Assembly: GCA_029851415.1 (NCBI GenBank)
Contig: CM056743.1
Location: 21,304,905 to 21,368,904 of the forward strand
DNA length: 64,000 bases
DNA from: Eretmocerus hayati
Taxonomy: Eukaryota; Arthropoda; Insecta; Hymenoptera; Aphelinidae
Reading direction: 5' to 3'
Below, in pieces: positions 11,741 to 23,956 of this stretch. Each line of letters starts with the position of its first letter. The stretch's first letter is position 1. A model generated the notes under the pieces. The model was not told the origin of the DNA and did not search any database. It saw nothing but the letters and a program-made list of their open reading frames with translations. The position numbers and the translations under genes were made by a program.

Positions 11741-14097
11741 CTGAATCTCGAATTGATTCGAACCCGGGACCAAAAATGATGGTATAATTGGGAAGAATGA
11801 AGGTATTTTCTTCTTCCAATCCTTTTTGGCCTGTCGGGACACGATTGATAATTTCATTTTATGATTTCTTTTCTCACGAAGAACATTTTTTATTACCGTG
11901 ACAAAATTTGTAAGAGCTTTTGTTGCAAAATATTTTCGAATGAACCAAATCCTCAAACTGCTAATGAGAACAAAAAGAACGAGTTTTATCGGGAGTATTT
12001 GATAGAACTCGTGCGACATATATATCCCGTTTCCTTCAAAAATGCCAATTAAGCTACGTGTGTGGTACATACATGTGTTTTTAGTATTTAATTGGGGCCA
12101 AATTAGATAAACTTTATCGAAGTTTTGTATTAATCACTGGCAGACGATACATAAATGATTTTTTGGTTGGTTAGTTTGTGGTATTCAACTTTTGAATCAC
12201 TACATTGGCTTTTTTGGATTTATACATTCGAAAAATAATTTCTTGGTGTTGCCTGGATATGATGTATGACAACAAATTCAATCTTACAGTTGAATTCAAA
12301 GGTTAACCCGAATCACTTGGAATTGATTGAAAACTGGATCTCGAATTGATTCGAACCCGGGACAAAAAGTGATGGTATAATTGGGAAGAATGAAGGTATT
12401 TTCTTCTTCCAATCCTTTTTGGCCTTTCGGGACACGATTGATAATTTCATTTCATGATTTCTTTTCTCACGAAGAACATTTTTTATTACTGTGACAAAAT
12501 TTGCAAGAGCTTTTGTTGCAAAATATTTTCGAATGAACCAAATCCTCAAACTGCTAATGAGAACAAAAAGAACGAGTTTTATCGGGAGTATTTGATAGAA
12601 CTCGTGCGACATATATATCCCGTTTCCTTCAAAAATGCCAATTAAGCTACGTGTGTGGTACATACATGTGTTTTTAGTATTAAATTGGGGCCAAATTTGA
12701 TAAACTTTATCGAAGTTTTGTATTAATCACTGGCAGACGATACATAAATGATTTTTTGGTTGGTTAGTTTGTGGTATTCAACTTTTGAATAACTACATTG
12801 GCTTTTTTGGAACATTCGAAAAATAATTTCTTGGTGTTGCCTGGATATGATGTACGACAACAAATTCAATCTTACAGTTGAATTCAAAGGTTAACCCGAA
12901 TCACTTGGAATTGATTGAAAACTGGATCTCGAATTGATTCGAACCCGGGACAAAAAGTGATGGTATAATTGGGAAGAATGAAGGTATTTTCTTCTTCCAA
13001 TCCTTTTTGGCCTTTCGGGACACGATTGATAATTTCATTTCATGATTTCTTTTCTCACGAAGAACATTTTTTATTACTGTGACAAAATTTGCAAGAGCTT
13101 TTGTTGCAAAATATTTTCGAATGAACCAAATCCTCAAACTGCTAATGAGAACAAAAAGAACGAGTTTTATCGGGAGTATTTGATAGAACTCGTGCGACAT
13201 ATATATCCCGTTTCCTTCAAAAATGCCAATTAAGCTACGTGTGTGGTACATACATGTGTTTTTAGTATTTAATTGGGGCCAAATTTGATAAACTTTATCG
13301 AAGTTTTGTATTAATCACTGGCAGACGATACATAAATGATTTTTTGGTTGGTTAGTTTGTGGTATTCAACTTTTGAATAACTACATTGGCTTTTTTGGAA
13401 CATTCGAAAAATAATTTCTTGGTGTTGCCTGGATATGATGTACGACAACAAATTCAATCTTACAGTTGAATTCAAAGGTTAACCCGAATCACTTGGAATT
13501 GATTGAAAACTGGATCTCGAATTGATTCGAACCCGGGACAAAAAGTGATGGTATAATTGGGAAGAATGAAGGTATTTTCTTCTTCCAATCCTTTTTGGCC
13601 TTTCGGGACACGATTGATAATTTCATTTCATGATTTCTTTTCTCACGAAGAACATTTTTTATTACTGTGACAAAATTTGCAAGAGCTTTTGTTGCAAAAT
13701 ATTTTCGAATGAACCAAATCCTCAAACTGCTAATGAGAACAAAAAGAACGAGTTTTATCGGGAGTATTTGATAGAACTCGTGCGACATATATATCCCGTT
13801 TCCTTCAAAAATGCCAATTAAGCTACGTGTGTGGTACATACATGTGTTTTTAGTATTTAATTGGGGCCAAATCTGATAAACTTTATCGAAGTTTTGTATT
13901 AATCACTGGCAGACGATACATAAATGATTTTTTGGTTGGTTAGTTTGTGGTATTCAACTTTTGAATAACTACATTGGCTTTTTTGGAACATTCGAAAAAT
14001 AATTTCTTGGTGTTGCCTGGATATGATGTACGACAACAAATTCAATCTTACAGTTGAATTCAAAGATTAACTCGAATCACTTGGAATTGATTGAAAA
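11741..14097 (+). repeat. Tandem array: four ~588-bp units
   Basis: Units start at 11741, 12334, 12922 and 13510, each at CTGRATCTCGAATTG. The first is 593 bp and the other three are 588 bp. Units 2-4 are nearly identical; unit 1 carries more substitutions and a 5-bp length difference. The last unit stops at 14097, where the TTAA of the next element begins. Each unit holds a 116-codon frame on the minus strand (114 in unit 1) and a 63-codon frame on the plus strand. These are identical in units 2-4 simply because the DNA is, and they lack recognisable domains. I class this as a young satellite-like tandem duplication, not a gene cluster. Confidence 0.93.
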
Positions 14098-14098
14098 C

Positions 14099-16527
14099 TT
14101 AACCCATTAATGCCGGAAATGACACTTTTATTACATCATTTCGGGACTCGCTTTTAAGTGCGAAATAGCCCTCTAAAAGATTCAGAGTGCATGTATTTGA
14201 CGTAAACCTGTCCAAACTTTCGAAATATGAGAAAAATTCCATTTGAAGTCGACCTGAAGAGCTACACTCAATTTTAAGCAAAAAAATACGAATTTTTCCA
14301 TCCAAAACCGTGTTTAGAAGGTATTTTGACCCCCGGAATCGATAGCTGTGGCTCTGGAGAGTTAAACAACACGCTATTGGGTCCTGAACTACGAAATTTA
14401 TGGGTCAGAGGAATTTTGAAAGACATATCTTGGCTCAAGGTATCGGCCGAAACCAAAAGTGCTGGGACGCCTTGTCGTCGTTATTAAAACCTATCGGCCT
14501 TTTCAATCCCAATGCTGGGCATCAAACAGCTCCTTAAAAAATATCGCCCGACATGTTTCCGGCGTAAAGTTGTCCGTCTGTAATAAACAGAACGAGAGTC
14601 GGGCTGGGTCGGAGTGAAGAAATAATAATTCAGAATAGTGGCAAATATCAAATGTAATGTGACTGAAAAACTTAGAGTGTTCAGAACAATAATTTGACAA
14701 ATTCAAAATCAGATTCAAATGATTTCAAAACATGACGGATGCTAATAAGCTTAGGGATAATGAGGATTGCGCACCGTGTCCGAGATCGAGATGATGACTG
14801 CTGCGCGCCCATTCGGGTCACGCCTTCTAACTATATACTCGAGTATATGCTGCCCCTTCCTTAGGGCTCATTTTAAAGAAGTCAGCGATGAGACGCATCG
14901 CACGCACATGCGATGGAGCTATTACACTGGCTTGAACGATTTGAATGACTGAGTTACTCTGTGATTTGTAAGTACTCTTTCAATCACCATATTTTCATAC
15001 CAGACGGGACAATCCCGAAAGATTTACTATAACTATCATGGGATTGTTGCTTTAAGAAATGGCTGACGTTTGCAAACGTTAGATATTTTCAATACAACAG
15101 TTCCTGGATTGAAATCAACAATATCTCGCTAGAAAAATTCTGGGTGGGCCTGAACCAGAAAATCTCGTTACACGGAAATTGCTGACTTTGGCTGGGGCTG
15201 AGGCTTGCTGGGTATGGTGATTGTAGCTGCGAGATTCATTCACACAATACAAATCACATTTTTGACTTTGCTGAACAATCACCATTTCCAGGAAATGACA
15301 TTACAACAAATAATGCTGGCTGATCCTCCAGTTTTCAAACATAACCTCATCGCAGATTTCTTTGGGATTAGATTTTCGAGATTCAAAGGACAGTTTTCAG
15401 ATTTCCAAAATGCTTTTTCAAATCAAACTCAAGCACCCGCAATTGTTTCATAATGTCACTTAGAAAATAATCCCATCACTCAAGTTATAACTCATCATAT
15501 CAGAATAAATGATTGTTGGGCAATATACTTTGATAATCAAATAAACACCAGAACGCATTACAAATGAGTGAAAATACGCAACGAAAATTCGCCGCTGTGC
15601 CAGTATGTCTACATGAACGTTTATATATCAGCTACGCATCTTGTCGAATGCATGATCCCTCGCAGACGAAATCTTGCGCACCAAGCGTTGCGCGCCCATC
15701 ACACCTCGCTCTCGTCCATGCACCCACAATGTACCGAGTTTAGCTATTCGAGTCCGTAACACCGTCCCTCCAAATTTTGTGATCAGAATTAGGATAAGAT
15801 AACATTTGAAGCGAGAAAAGTCCGTATTTTCAACAAAATCTATCTTTTTTCGAATTATCTTCATTTCAAATCCATTATCATCGTGACAATCGATATAATG
15901 TCACTTGTGACATCGAAATATCAAATTTGTAGACTTCTCACCTCGGTGTAGTAATATTAGTATGCATCATTAACACCTGGAATAGTATCAAACCGGACAA
16001 ACTTCCGACCGCGTAGACCGCGTAAGTATGCGTATATCAGACTCGCTTCACATATAATCCTGTCCTAGTTCTGATCACATACTCTGGAGGAACAGACAAT
16101 CTTACTTCGAAAACATGTTAGGTGATATTTATTCAGAAGCTATTTGATGCTCAGAATTGAGATCGAAAGGGTTGAGTAGGTTTTAATGACGATCAAAAGG
16201 GGTTTCAAAACCTTTTTTTTGGTTTCGGTCGATATCTTGGGCCCAGATTTGTTTTAAAATTTTTCTGACCCTTAAATTCTGTAGTTCAAGACTTAATGAC
16301 ACGTTTCTTTGATCCCCCAGAAAGACTATTTCGAATGAAGAAAATCGTATTTTTTTGCAAAAAACTGAATGTAGCTCCTTAGGATCACCTCGAACGGAAT
16401 TTCTTATCAAATATTTCAAAAGTTCAGACAATTTTACGTCAAATATATGCCTTGGGGCTTTTTCGTACTGAATAACGAGCCTCAAGAAAATGTCATGAAA
16501 GTGTCATTTCAGGCGTCAATGGATTAA
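14099..16527. mobile_element. TTAA-flanked piggyBac-like element with long terminal inverted repeats, no transposase
   Basis: Both ends read TTAA followed inward by YCCATTRAYGCC and GAAATGACACTTT. TTAA sits at 14099-14102 and 16524-16527. The inverted arms can be followed for about 480-500 bp (14099-14600 against 16040-16527) with moderate divergence. TTAA target duplication plus a YCC-starting inverted repeat is the hallmark of the piggyBac superfamily. The 1.4-kb interior has only short frames (for example 14767-14952 and 15205-15453) and no recognisable transposase, so it is non-autonomous or decayed. A perfect 16-bp palindrome ATATACTCGAGTATAT lies inside, near 14833. Alternatively, two solo copies landed in opposite orientations, though the matched TTAA ends argue for one element. 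Confidence 0.7.
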
Positions 16528-17639
16528 ACAACCAAACCAAGCCGATACATCCAACTTTGTCAGAAGTTCAACCATCGCCAAAAGTCGTTGTGAAAAATTG
16601 AAAAATTCACGAAATCAGTTCGACCGGTACGTGCCAATGATTCTTAAAATTCTAAGACGGTCAAAATCATAACGGACGAGAATTAATGTCGAAGCTTATT
16701 TTTAAGACATGTGAGCTAGGAAACGATTAGTATATTCGTATAATACATACGATAAGATCAAACTAATCCTCAAGGTACGAATTTCTAAAATCTGCTCCGG
16801 CAATGACAACTGTAACATCCGCAGTATTGCAAACGGAATAGAGCCAATAACATCGATATGCAGGCACATTCATAGATCTACGCCCCAAAGGCTGTTATTG
16901 ATCAAGGGTGTTCGATCAGAACATCGACCGTGCAGTGCCCTTTGATTGACGTTCGTACCGCTATACGGTTGCACCCGCGTATAACATAGGAAACCATTCA
17001 TCGTTGTGTGTGGCTCACGCGTGCCGCTGCATTTAATCAGACTCATGAGTGTATTCAGCTGTTTTACTTCACTGCGGTCTAACTTTTCACTGCGTGGCTT
17101 CAAAGCCAATAGCACTGATACTGGAGAATATTGATGATGTATCTATCCCGAGAAAATGAGCATTTTGTGACCCTCTACTCTGATACATTTCTATGTCATC
17201 GTAGTTGATGAGATGTTACATCGACATCAGTGATGAGATCGTTGCGACTGAGTGTATTGACTTTTTGGAATCATGAATGCATCATTCATTCATTCTAAAA
17301 AAGTTCGAATGGATTTTGATGGCGCTATCGTGACTGTTAGATCATCTGTTATCGCCTGGTGTTATCAGGATTCTTAAATACAGAGAATCAAGTTAACACT
17401 TTAATGGCTACAAAAATCAGTTACTACCAAGTGATTAATCAGATAATGATGGTAGGTTAAATTAGAACACTGAGTTCCATGCTGTTTCGTCCAATCAAAC
17501 AAAAATCATTGATTTGAAAACCAATTTGGGGAAAATACGACTAAAATACTGCAAAAATTCTACTCAGCGAGTTCTTTATGAAGCACGCGTCAGAAGGATG
17601 TTGAAACTCAATTCCATGACTCCCACTTAGGCACAGATG
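16528..17639. other. No gene recognised
   Basis: No coding region, RNA gene or clear repeat boundary was found in this stretch. Confidence 0.45.
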
Positions 17640-19220
17640 AAATACCTCAAAAGTACTGACAAGATCTTATTTGGATACTAATCATGTACATTTTCTCCAT
17701 GTCAATCAGTGGGAAGTCACTGAACTTCAGAGTATTTCGGATCCACTTTGATTGATAACTTCAGTGTGCACATGTCACAGTAAATGTCCGAAATCCGTGA
17801 GTTCTAGGATTGACTGGTTATTGATAACATTGACTGGGCTTAGCAGTCAATATCGGACATTCACTAATCAATTTCAGCATTGGCTAAAATAGCCGGTCAA
17901 TGTTGACTCGTGAAGGTGAATTTCGAATATTTCCTAGGCAATCGCAAAATTGACTGACAGACCCCCGTAAATGTCCGAAACATAGTATGGCGGAGTCATA
18001 GAAATTAATAGTGAGTAAAATTCATCTATCCAACTTGATATTCAGCGTAAAAATATCGCAGCAATACATGGTAAAATATATTATTTTCATTCACACAGAG
18101 CGCACATTTTCTTCACATTACATCACATTAATAACGTCGTCCTCATTATCGACATTTTAAGCCAATATACATTGACGAAGGAGTGAGAGTGGATTGAAAT
18201 AGAATTGTTCTGGGAATTCATGGACATAAATTTCACTCATCATAACAATTCTGACCACTGGGACATGTTGAATCACACAGTACCTATTCCACCTCACGAA
18301 AACATTAATTCAGAGAACACTCAGGCTTGCAATCGTTTTTTGTCACCTTCAGGCTCTCTGTGATCGAAATTTTTGAAGCTGTTCGTAAGTTTATAGTTCG
18401 CACCGGATCAATTTCTATCCAATTAATGAATTTCTCTTTGCAAACTTGCATCTAGCTCCTCGTCTGCCATTTTTATGGTTATTCCAATGGAGTTTCTGGA
18501 GTCACCAAGTTTTCAAAAGACAATACATGTTCTTCTGACATGATGATTGTCGGTAGCTCATTGCGAAAGAGATTATCTCTATCTCATATACGAGGTGATA
18601 CTTTTCATTTTTCGTGAGCGATCAAATTTTTGACATTCACGGAGACTTGTTAATCAATCCTGAGATTAGTCAATATCCGAAGTGCTGCGATCTCGACAAC
18701 ACTGACCAGACTTCCCAGTCGATGATCGACATTAACTGATTTCGGACATTTGCTGTAACGTATACGCTAAAATTACTGCGTGAATACGATGAAGTCATCA
18801 GTGGGAGGACTGGAACTCCAGTGACTTTGAGGGTCAGACAGGTCCTCGTCATTGGAATTCCAGTGAGAATCACTGGTTAATCAGAACTATTAGTGCTCCA
18901 AAGGTCCCAGCTGACCATACTGACTAAAGTTTCAGTGGGCAGCTCTATATTTCAGCGGTGCCCACTCATTCGTCAGTGAGACACACTAAAACTTCTGTGA
19001 AGAATATCTGCCAGGATCTTTCAGGTATTGGATTCTCAGTGAATTGTTGTGTTGAACCACCAGTGATGACACTGGAACTCAAGTGACGAGGAGTATCCGA
19101 ATCCCAAGGTCACTGAAGTTTTCAGTCAATGTTGATCCGAAACGCACTGAAGTTCAGTGATTTCCCACTGACGAGGAACACTCAGGAGTTGTGGAACACG
19201 GATTTTACTGAAACTGTGGG
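17640..19220. repeat. Degenerate short-motif repeat region (CAGTG/CACTG)
   Basis: The motifs CAGTG and CACTG recur dozens of times with variable spacing, together with ATGTCCGAAATC-like segments. One such segment near 17788 is inverted relative to one near 18738, so the region may be a very degenerate foldback as well as a cryptic repeat. No coding frame is supported. Confidence 0.55.
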
Positions 19221-19224
19221 GATC

Positions 19225-19450
19225 GTCTCCTTTTCCCTCCGAAAGATGAAACCCAGAACCGCACTCGCAAATGCCCAACCGTTTCCGAGCTGCAGCTCAT
19301 AACATTAGCATTACGAGTATATCTATATATACCTTTTCTGAACATGGGCCCATATGGGCAATGTTAATGTCGTAGGCTGTAGCTTAGAAATTGTTGGGCA
19401 TTTGCAAATGTGGCTTTAGGATTCACCTTCTAGTGGTAGAAGGAGACTAT
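19225..19450. mobile_element. Palindromic MITE, family shared with 25.65 kb (copy 1)
   Basis: The left arm around CGCAAATGCCCAAC (19265) is matched in inverse by GTTGGGCATTTGCAAATG (19393), and the outer parts also pair. The unpaired centre contains GTATATCTATATAT and CATGGGCCCATATGGGCA. Nearly the same centre occurs in the palindrome at 25645-25980, so the two are members of one family with diverged arms. Confidence 0.65.
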
Positions 19451-19544
19451 TCCCAGAGTTTCAGCCAAATCCGTGTCCCACAACCCCTGGGTGCTCCTTG
19501 TGAGTGATACGGAGAGAGAAGATACAGTACTCTACATGAGCATG

Positions 19545-20400
19545 TGGCAAATTTTGTGCAAGTCCCGTGAAGGTACTGATGATACTGATAAAATACCGCG
19601 AAAGTACTAGTACAGTACCGCTGAAATACTGTAGACGTACTGGGCCAACAGGTATGGATGTTGATACAATTTCCCAGCAATTCTGATACGGCTCTCGAAG
19701 AAAATACTAAGACCGTGTGTTGATATGCTGTTAAAGCTCCGAGATTATTTTTTTTCAGTGGTATTGCAGTAGAGGCTATAACACGAGTTACAGATGAGAT
19801 ACCGCAGAAGTACTGATAATGTTCGATCCGGGTACGTACACAAAAAAATGGAGGATCTTTTGCAAGTCCCGCTTATGTACTGATAAAGTACCGCATAAGT
19901 ACTGCGTAAGTACCGATGAGATACTGCGGACATACTGAGCCAACTAATATCGATGTGTATACAGCTGACCAAAAATCTCAATGGAACATTCCTCAAGAAG
20001 TACTGAGATACTACGAAAATACTGATGAAGTACTGAGATTGTATTTCCAGTGGTACTACAATATAATTTATTCTTCAATGAAAAATTCTCGAATTACTGG
20101 GGACACTGAGATCGTGATCCTGCATAGTTGGCTCCAAAGTCACAGAATCCAACTGATTATCGTTAGTTTAGTGTAAACTGTCCGAGGAAGTCTTCAAAAA
20201 CTTCAATAAATTGGTACTACAACGATTCTGTTCAAACACCATTACTATGAGAAGAGCTGTCATTACCGATATGGATCAGCAATAGATAAGATACAGCAGA
20301 GGAATATTCCAAGTCCTGCTGTGGTATCGCAAAAGTACCGCGCAAGTCCCGCCCTCGTCCCGTTGGGATACCATAAGAGTACTGATGGATCGGTTGTCAT
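19545..20400 (+). repeat. Degenerate ~10-bp tandem repeat (GTACTGATAA / AGTACCGCAA)
   Basis: The motifs GTACTG and GTACCGC recur at roughly 8-12-bp spacing. A longer block (ACTGYRGACRTACTGRGCCAAC followed by about 35 bases) occurs twice, at about 19629 and 19922, showing higher-order duplication. The motif resembles the CTAGTACGGT portion of the arrays at 23.2 and 56.7 kb. Open frames here are artefacts of the repeat. Confidence 0.65.
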
Positions 20401-22790
20401 TTTTCAAAGTTTGCTCATTTTGTAATTGACTTTCGCCTTATTTCATTTGTGTCTCGGCAGAACTGTCGTCGTTGCTCTGTAACATGCATGCTCTCTCACC
20501 AAACTCAACCCAAAAAATGTCTATCCTCCATTATTGTCTGGAAAAAGAGGTGGAGATTAGAAATTTTAGATTTAATGGAAATTCGTGTTGGTAAGAACAC
20601 CCACACCTCATGTTTACTCTTTGTCTGGAACATTTTGCAACTACGTTTTAACCGTCCGAGAAATATGGTCTCGGATCATCGAAATGACATCCGAGTATTT
20701 TTCGATGAGCCTAAACATGTCACACAAGTAAGAATATATACGGGTTTTCTGGCGAAAGAGCAAATAATCATCCAAATGGAGACAAACATTTTCGAGTTAG
20801 AGATGAATGAAGATTTCTTTTTTGTTTTCTGAAAAAATTGAATGTACAAGTGATCAATGATACTTGATGAAAGTTCTGAAGCGAATAGAGAATTTGTAGC
20901 TATAAATTGGGTTGGTTTCACCCAATGAAACTTTTCTGAATTGAACGGAGTTAATAATTGTACGGGATACCTGAATTATGAAATGGAATAGTTGTCTCTG
21001 ACATCAAAATCTACTCTCAAATCCTCTCCTACAGAAAAGGCACAGCTCGAAAATTCTAGATTTTGAAACGAATTGCTACTATGAGCAACGTCAGGAGGCC
21101 TATATCTCATAATTTTGAATAATATACCAAATTCCTCTCATAGTGCTTAGCCATATTCATTTAATATTCTCACAAACTCCTTACTCAGGGAATTCTCCAA
21201 AAACTTTGCGGGACCACGCAGTAAAAGTGAGTCATCGTTGTATGAAAAATGAGAATCCTCACCCCTTCAGACTTTTAGTCATATTTTTCTGCGGTGTATT
21301 GCGTCTAACAAGAAATAGATTGAGATTCAAAAATATAACGAACGATGCAGTATAATTCTGCTCATCCGGGCGGTATTTCAATCCTGCACCAAAAAACACA
21401 ATTCCGATGAGTATACTCTCGGACACGCAATAGCAGTAGCCGATTGACCAATTTCAGAGGTCTGGGAAGAGAAAAACATATCCAAAGAATAATCATGACT
21501 CACAAGGCATCGAGACGAGACCTGATATTTTGCTTTCAATGAATTCACCAGTCGAAAAGTATCGTCTTGAGTGAAATGACAGAAGCCTTTGCGTGATTTA
21601 AAGATAGTATGACTTCAACCTCGGGATGATCACTTTATTCACGTGGGTCCACTGGTGCAGCAATGGACAATATTTTCAGTCTGGCACACGTGCATCTCGT
21701 GTTCTAATTGGAGAAGTTTCATTTTTTGTGCTCAATCAGTGCATGTTCCAAACGGATTTCTTTCCGTGTCAGAATTCGAATACGTCTCAACGAGATGTCA
21801 TCATTTTCATTTAAATCCAGAGAGATGTATTGATTCTACTCCAGGCAATCGAGAATATAGATGTTCTGACGCGACGAAATCGATTCTACCCGCCTCTTAC
21901 TCAACCGATGAAATTCACTTGATAGAATTCGCACAATTTTACATTCGCAAATAATTCAAGAAACTAGTGGCTGAAACTTACGCAAACATCGACCTCTCGA
22001 GTCGAATGATTGTTATCTCTATAATACCGTAAGAATTCCGAGGTGGAGACTTTCCTCGCATATTTAAAATCGAATCAATTGTATAATGTATAGATTTATA
22101 TACTTATTCCCTCGGGGTTTGATGGACAAGCTCCATTAAAGAAGTAGAAAATATCGTAGTCCAACAATGTAATGAGTAAATTGTATGTAAGTATAAAATT
22201 ACGAGTGGATGAGTTGCAATATTGAGAATGATCGACTAAGTGTACTATCTGGTTAATGCATTAGGCGATGATCTTGGTGAGACTGGTCTTTCATGGGGAA
22301 CGTATACGAGAGGAATTTTTTTTTCCACATCGCAATGTCCAATGTCGAAATGTCGAGGATACATTGGTGACCGCTGTATTCCAATCAAGTTTGCCAAAAA
22401 TTTTATCGACCGATAGCCAAACTGACGCAGGAATCATTCTAATCATGAGTACCTGAAAGAATACATCAGCGAAATACCTGTATGGATAACAGTCACATTT
22501 TAGAAGTGAAGGGACCAAGGAAAGACATCACAGGAGCAAAAGTAGAAGAGATGACAAAAGAGAGGTCATGTCAGAAATTTGATTTGGGGAAATATAATCA
22601 TCCAAATCCTTGCCAGGAAAACTTTGATAAAGTTGTATGACTCGCATGATGGACTTTGATATTTAATACGACTATCATGTGGATTATTCTTTAATCTATT
22701 TATAAGAAGATACTAACTCATCCAAATCTGTTCGGCATAAATATAGTCACCATGATTATTTTTGTTCACATTGAGTAACTGTGAAGGTAT
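20401..22790. other. No gene recognised
   Basis: The longest frame (20449-20832, plus) has no domain or coding-like composition. No RNA gene or repeat boundary is evident. Confidence 0.45.
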
Positions 22791-23705
22791 CTAGTGATGG
22801 TATTGTAAAGAGGTTTCCTATAACTTCGGTAGGGTAGCATATTGTCAATCAGTGAATTTATCACTCAATCTCACTCATAACCCACTCGGACATGGAATAA
22901 AGTTTACCCAGACCAGACCAAATTAAGCCGGACTCAACCGAGATAGACCGAACGTAGATCGGATTGGACTGAGTTAGACTGAATGAGACCGAACGAGAAT
23001 GAGTTAGATCGAAGTAGTCTGAGCTAGACCAAACTAGACCGAAAGAGGCCATATTGGACTGAACTAGACCGAACTAGAACAAATTAGAGCGAACTAGGCC
23101 CAGCTCGACCGAACTAGACCAGACTAGACAGAATTACACCAAACTAGACCAAATTAGACTGAACTGATAGAACTAGACCGAACTAGACCAAATTAGACTT
23201 AATCAGATCGGACGAGACTGAATTAGTAAGGTACATCTAATACGGTAAGAGTATGGTAGTTCTAGTGCGGTACTATAGTACAGCAATTTCAGTACGGAAC
23301 TAGTACGATACTAGAACAGTATTAGACCGAATTAGAGACCGAATCAGATCAGATTAGACTGAATTAGCTCGTTATATCTAGTACAATAAGAGTACGGTAA
23401 TTCTAGCGGTACTAGTACGGTAGTAGGACCGCATTAGACTGAACTAAACTGCATCCGACTAGATCATCCATCCATCCATCGATCCACCCATCCACCCGAC
23501 CACCTAACCACTTGCCAACCCATCCATGCACCCATCGACCTATACTCATGACCCATACGGCTACCCATCATTCTTTACTCCTTCCACGTAGGCAATCCGA
23601 TATGCGGAACCTGGACAGACCAATTTGGACTTGTGTTTCATTATTATAATTTTAGTTTTTTCCCGTGTAACTATATTTAGGGATCTCACAATTGACTCTC
23701 CTTGT
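22791..23705 (+). mobile_element. Composite minisatellite-bearing element, copy A
   Basis: Three parts can be seen. A unique head (22791-22915) includes TTGTCAATCAGTG and GGAATAAAGTTT. The core (about 22905-23460) consists of degenerate AGACCGAACT and CTAGTACGGT repeats, followed by CCATCCAT/CCACCC tracts (23461-23560). A unique tail (about 23575-23705) contains CCACGTAGGCAATCCGATATG. Head and tail are both matched in copy B at 56.2 kb, and the tail is matched in inverse in copies C and D near 63 kb, while the core differs between copies. Conserved unique ends around a variable core indicate a propagated element, not a locally expanded satellite. No ORF or terminal repeat was found. Helentron/DINE-like elements, which also carry internal minisatellites, are the closest analogy I can offer. 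Confidence 0.6.
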
Positions 23706-23911
23706 ATGATCCTCAAACTATGAGTATCTGGAATTTATCATTGACAAAATTTGAGATTCTTACTTTCAAAATTTCGCAAACTGAGTTTCAATTTTTTTTT
23801 TTTGAGTCTACTGTAATCGAGATCAGTTCTCAGTTATTTCACATCTTCCTCTTATCAGATTGGGCTAGATGAACTAGCTTCAACAACATTTTTCAGGGAC
23901 ATATAAATGTT

Positions 23912-23956
23912 ATCCACCTACTACCTCGCATTCATAATGCGAGGTAGTAGGTGGAT
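23912..23956. other. Perfect 21-bp hairpin with let-7-like core
   Basis: Two perfectly complementary 21-nt arms (23912-23932 and 23936-23956) are separated by three bases. Each strand reads GAGGTAGTAGGT in one arm, matching nucleotides 2-13 of the let-7 microRNA. The loop is too short for a canonical pre-miRNA, and similarity stops after that core. It may be chance or a small palindromic insertion. Confidence 0.5.

Noticed and set aside
11741..12070. Polymerase III box A (TAGCTTAATTGG) and box B (GGGTTCGAATC) on the minus strand of each tandem unit
   Set aside because: They are about 280 bp apart and no tRNA fold connects them; kept only as a coincidence.
11726..13839. Four similar 114-116-codon minus-strand frames as a tandem gene family
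   Set aside because: They are identical wherever the 588-bp units are identical; no domain, start context or transcript signal supports coding.
20449..20832. 127-codon plus-strand ORF as a gene
   Set aside because: No domain, no coding-like composition, no splice or promoter evidence.
22905..23460. CRISPR-like short repeats
   Set aside because: The repeats are degenerate with no spacers of constant length, and the DNA is eukaryotic.
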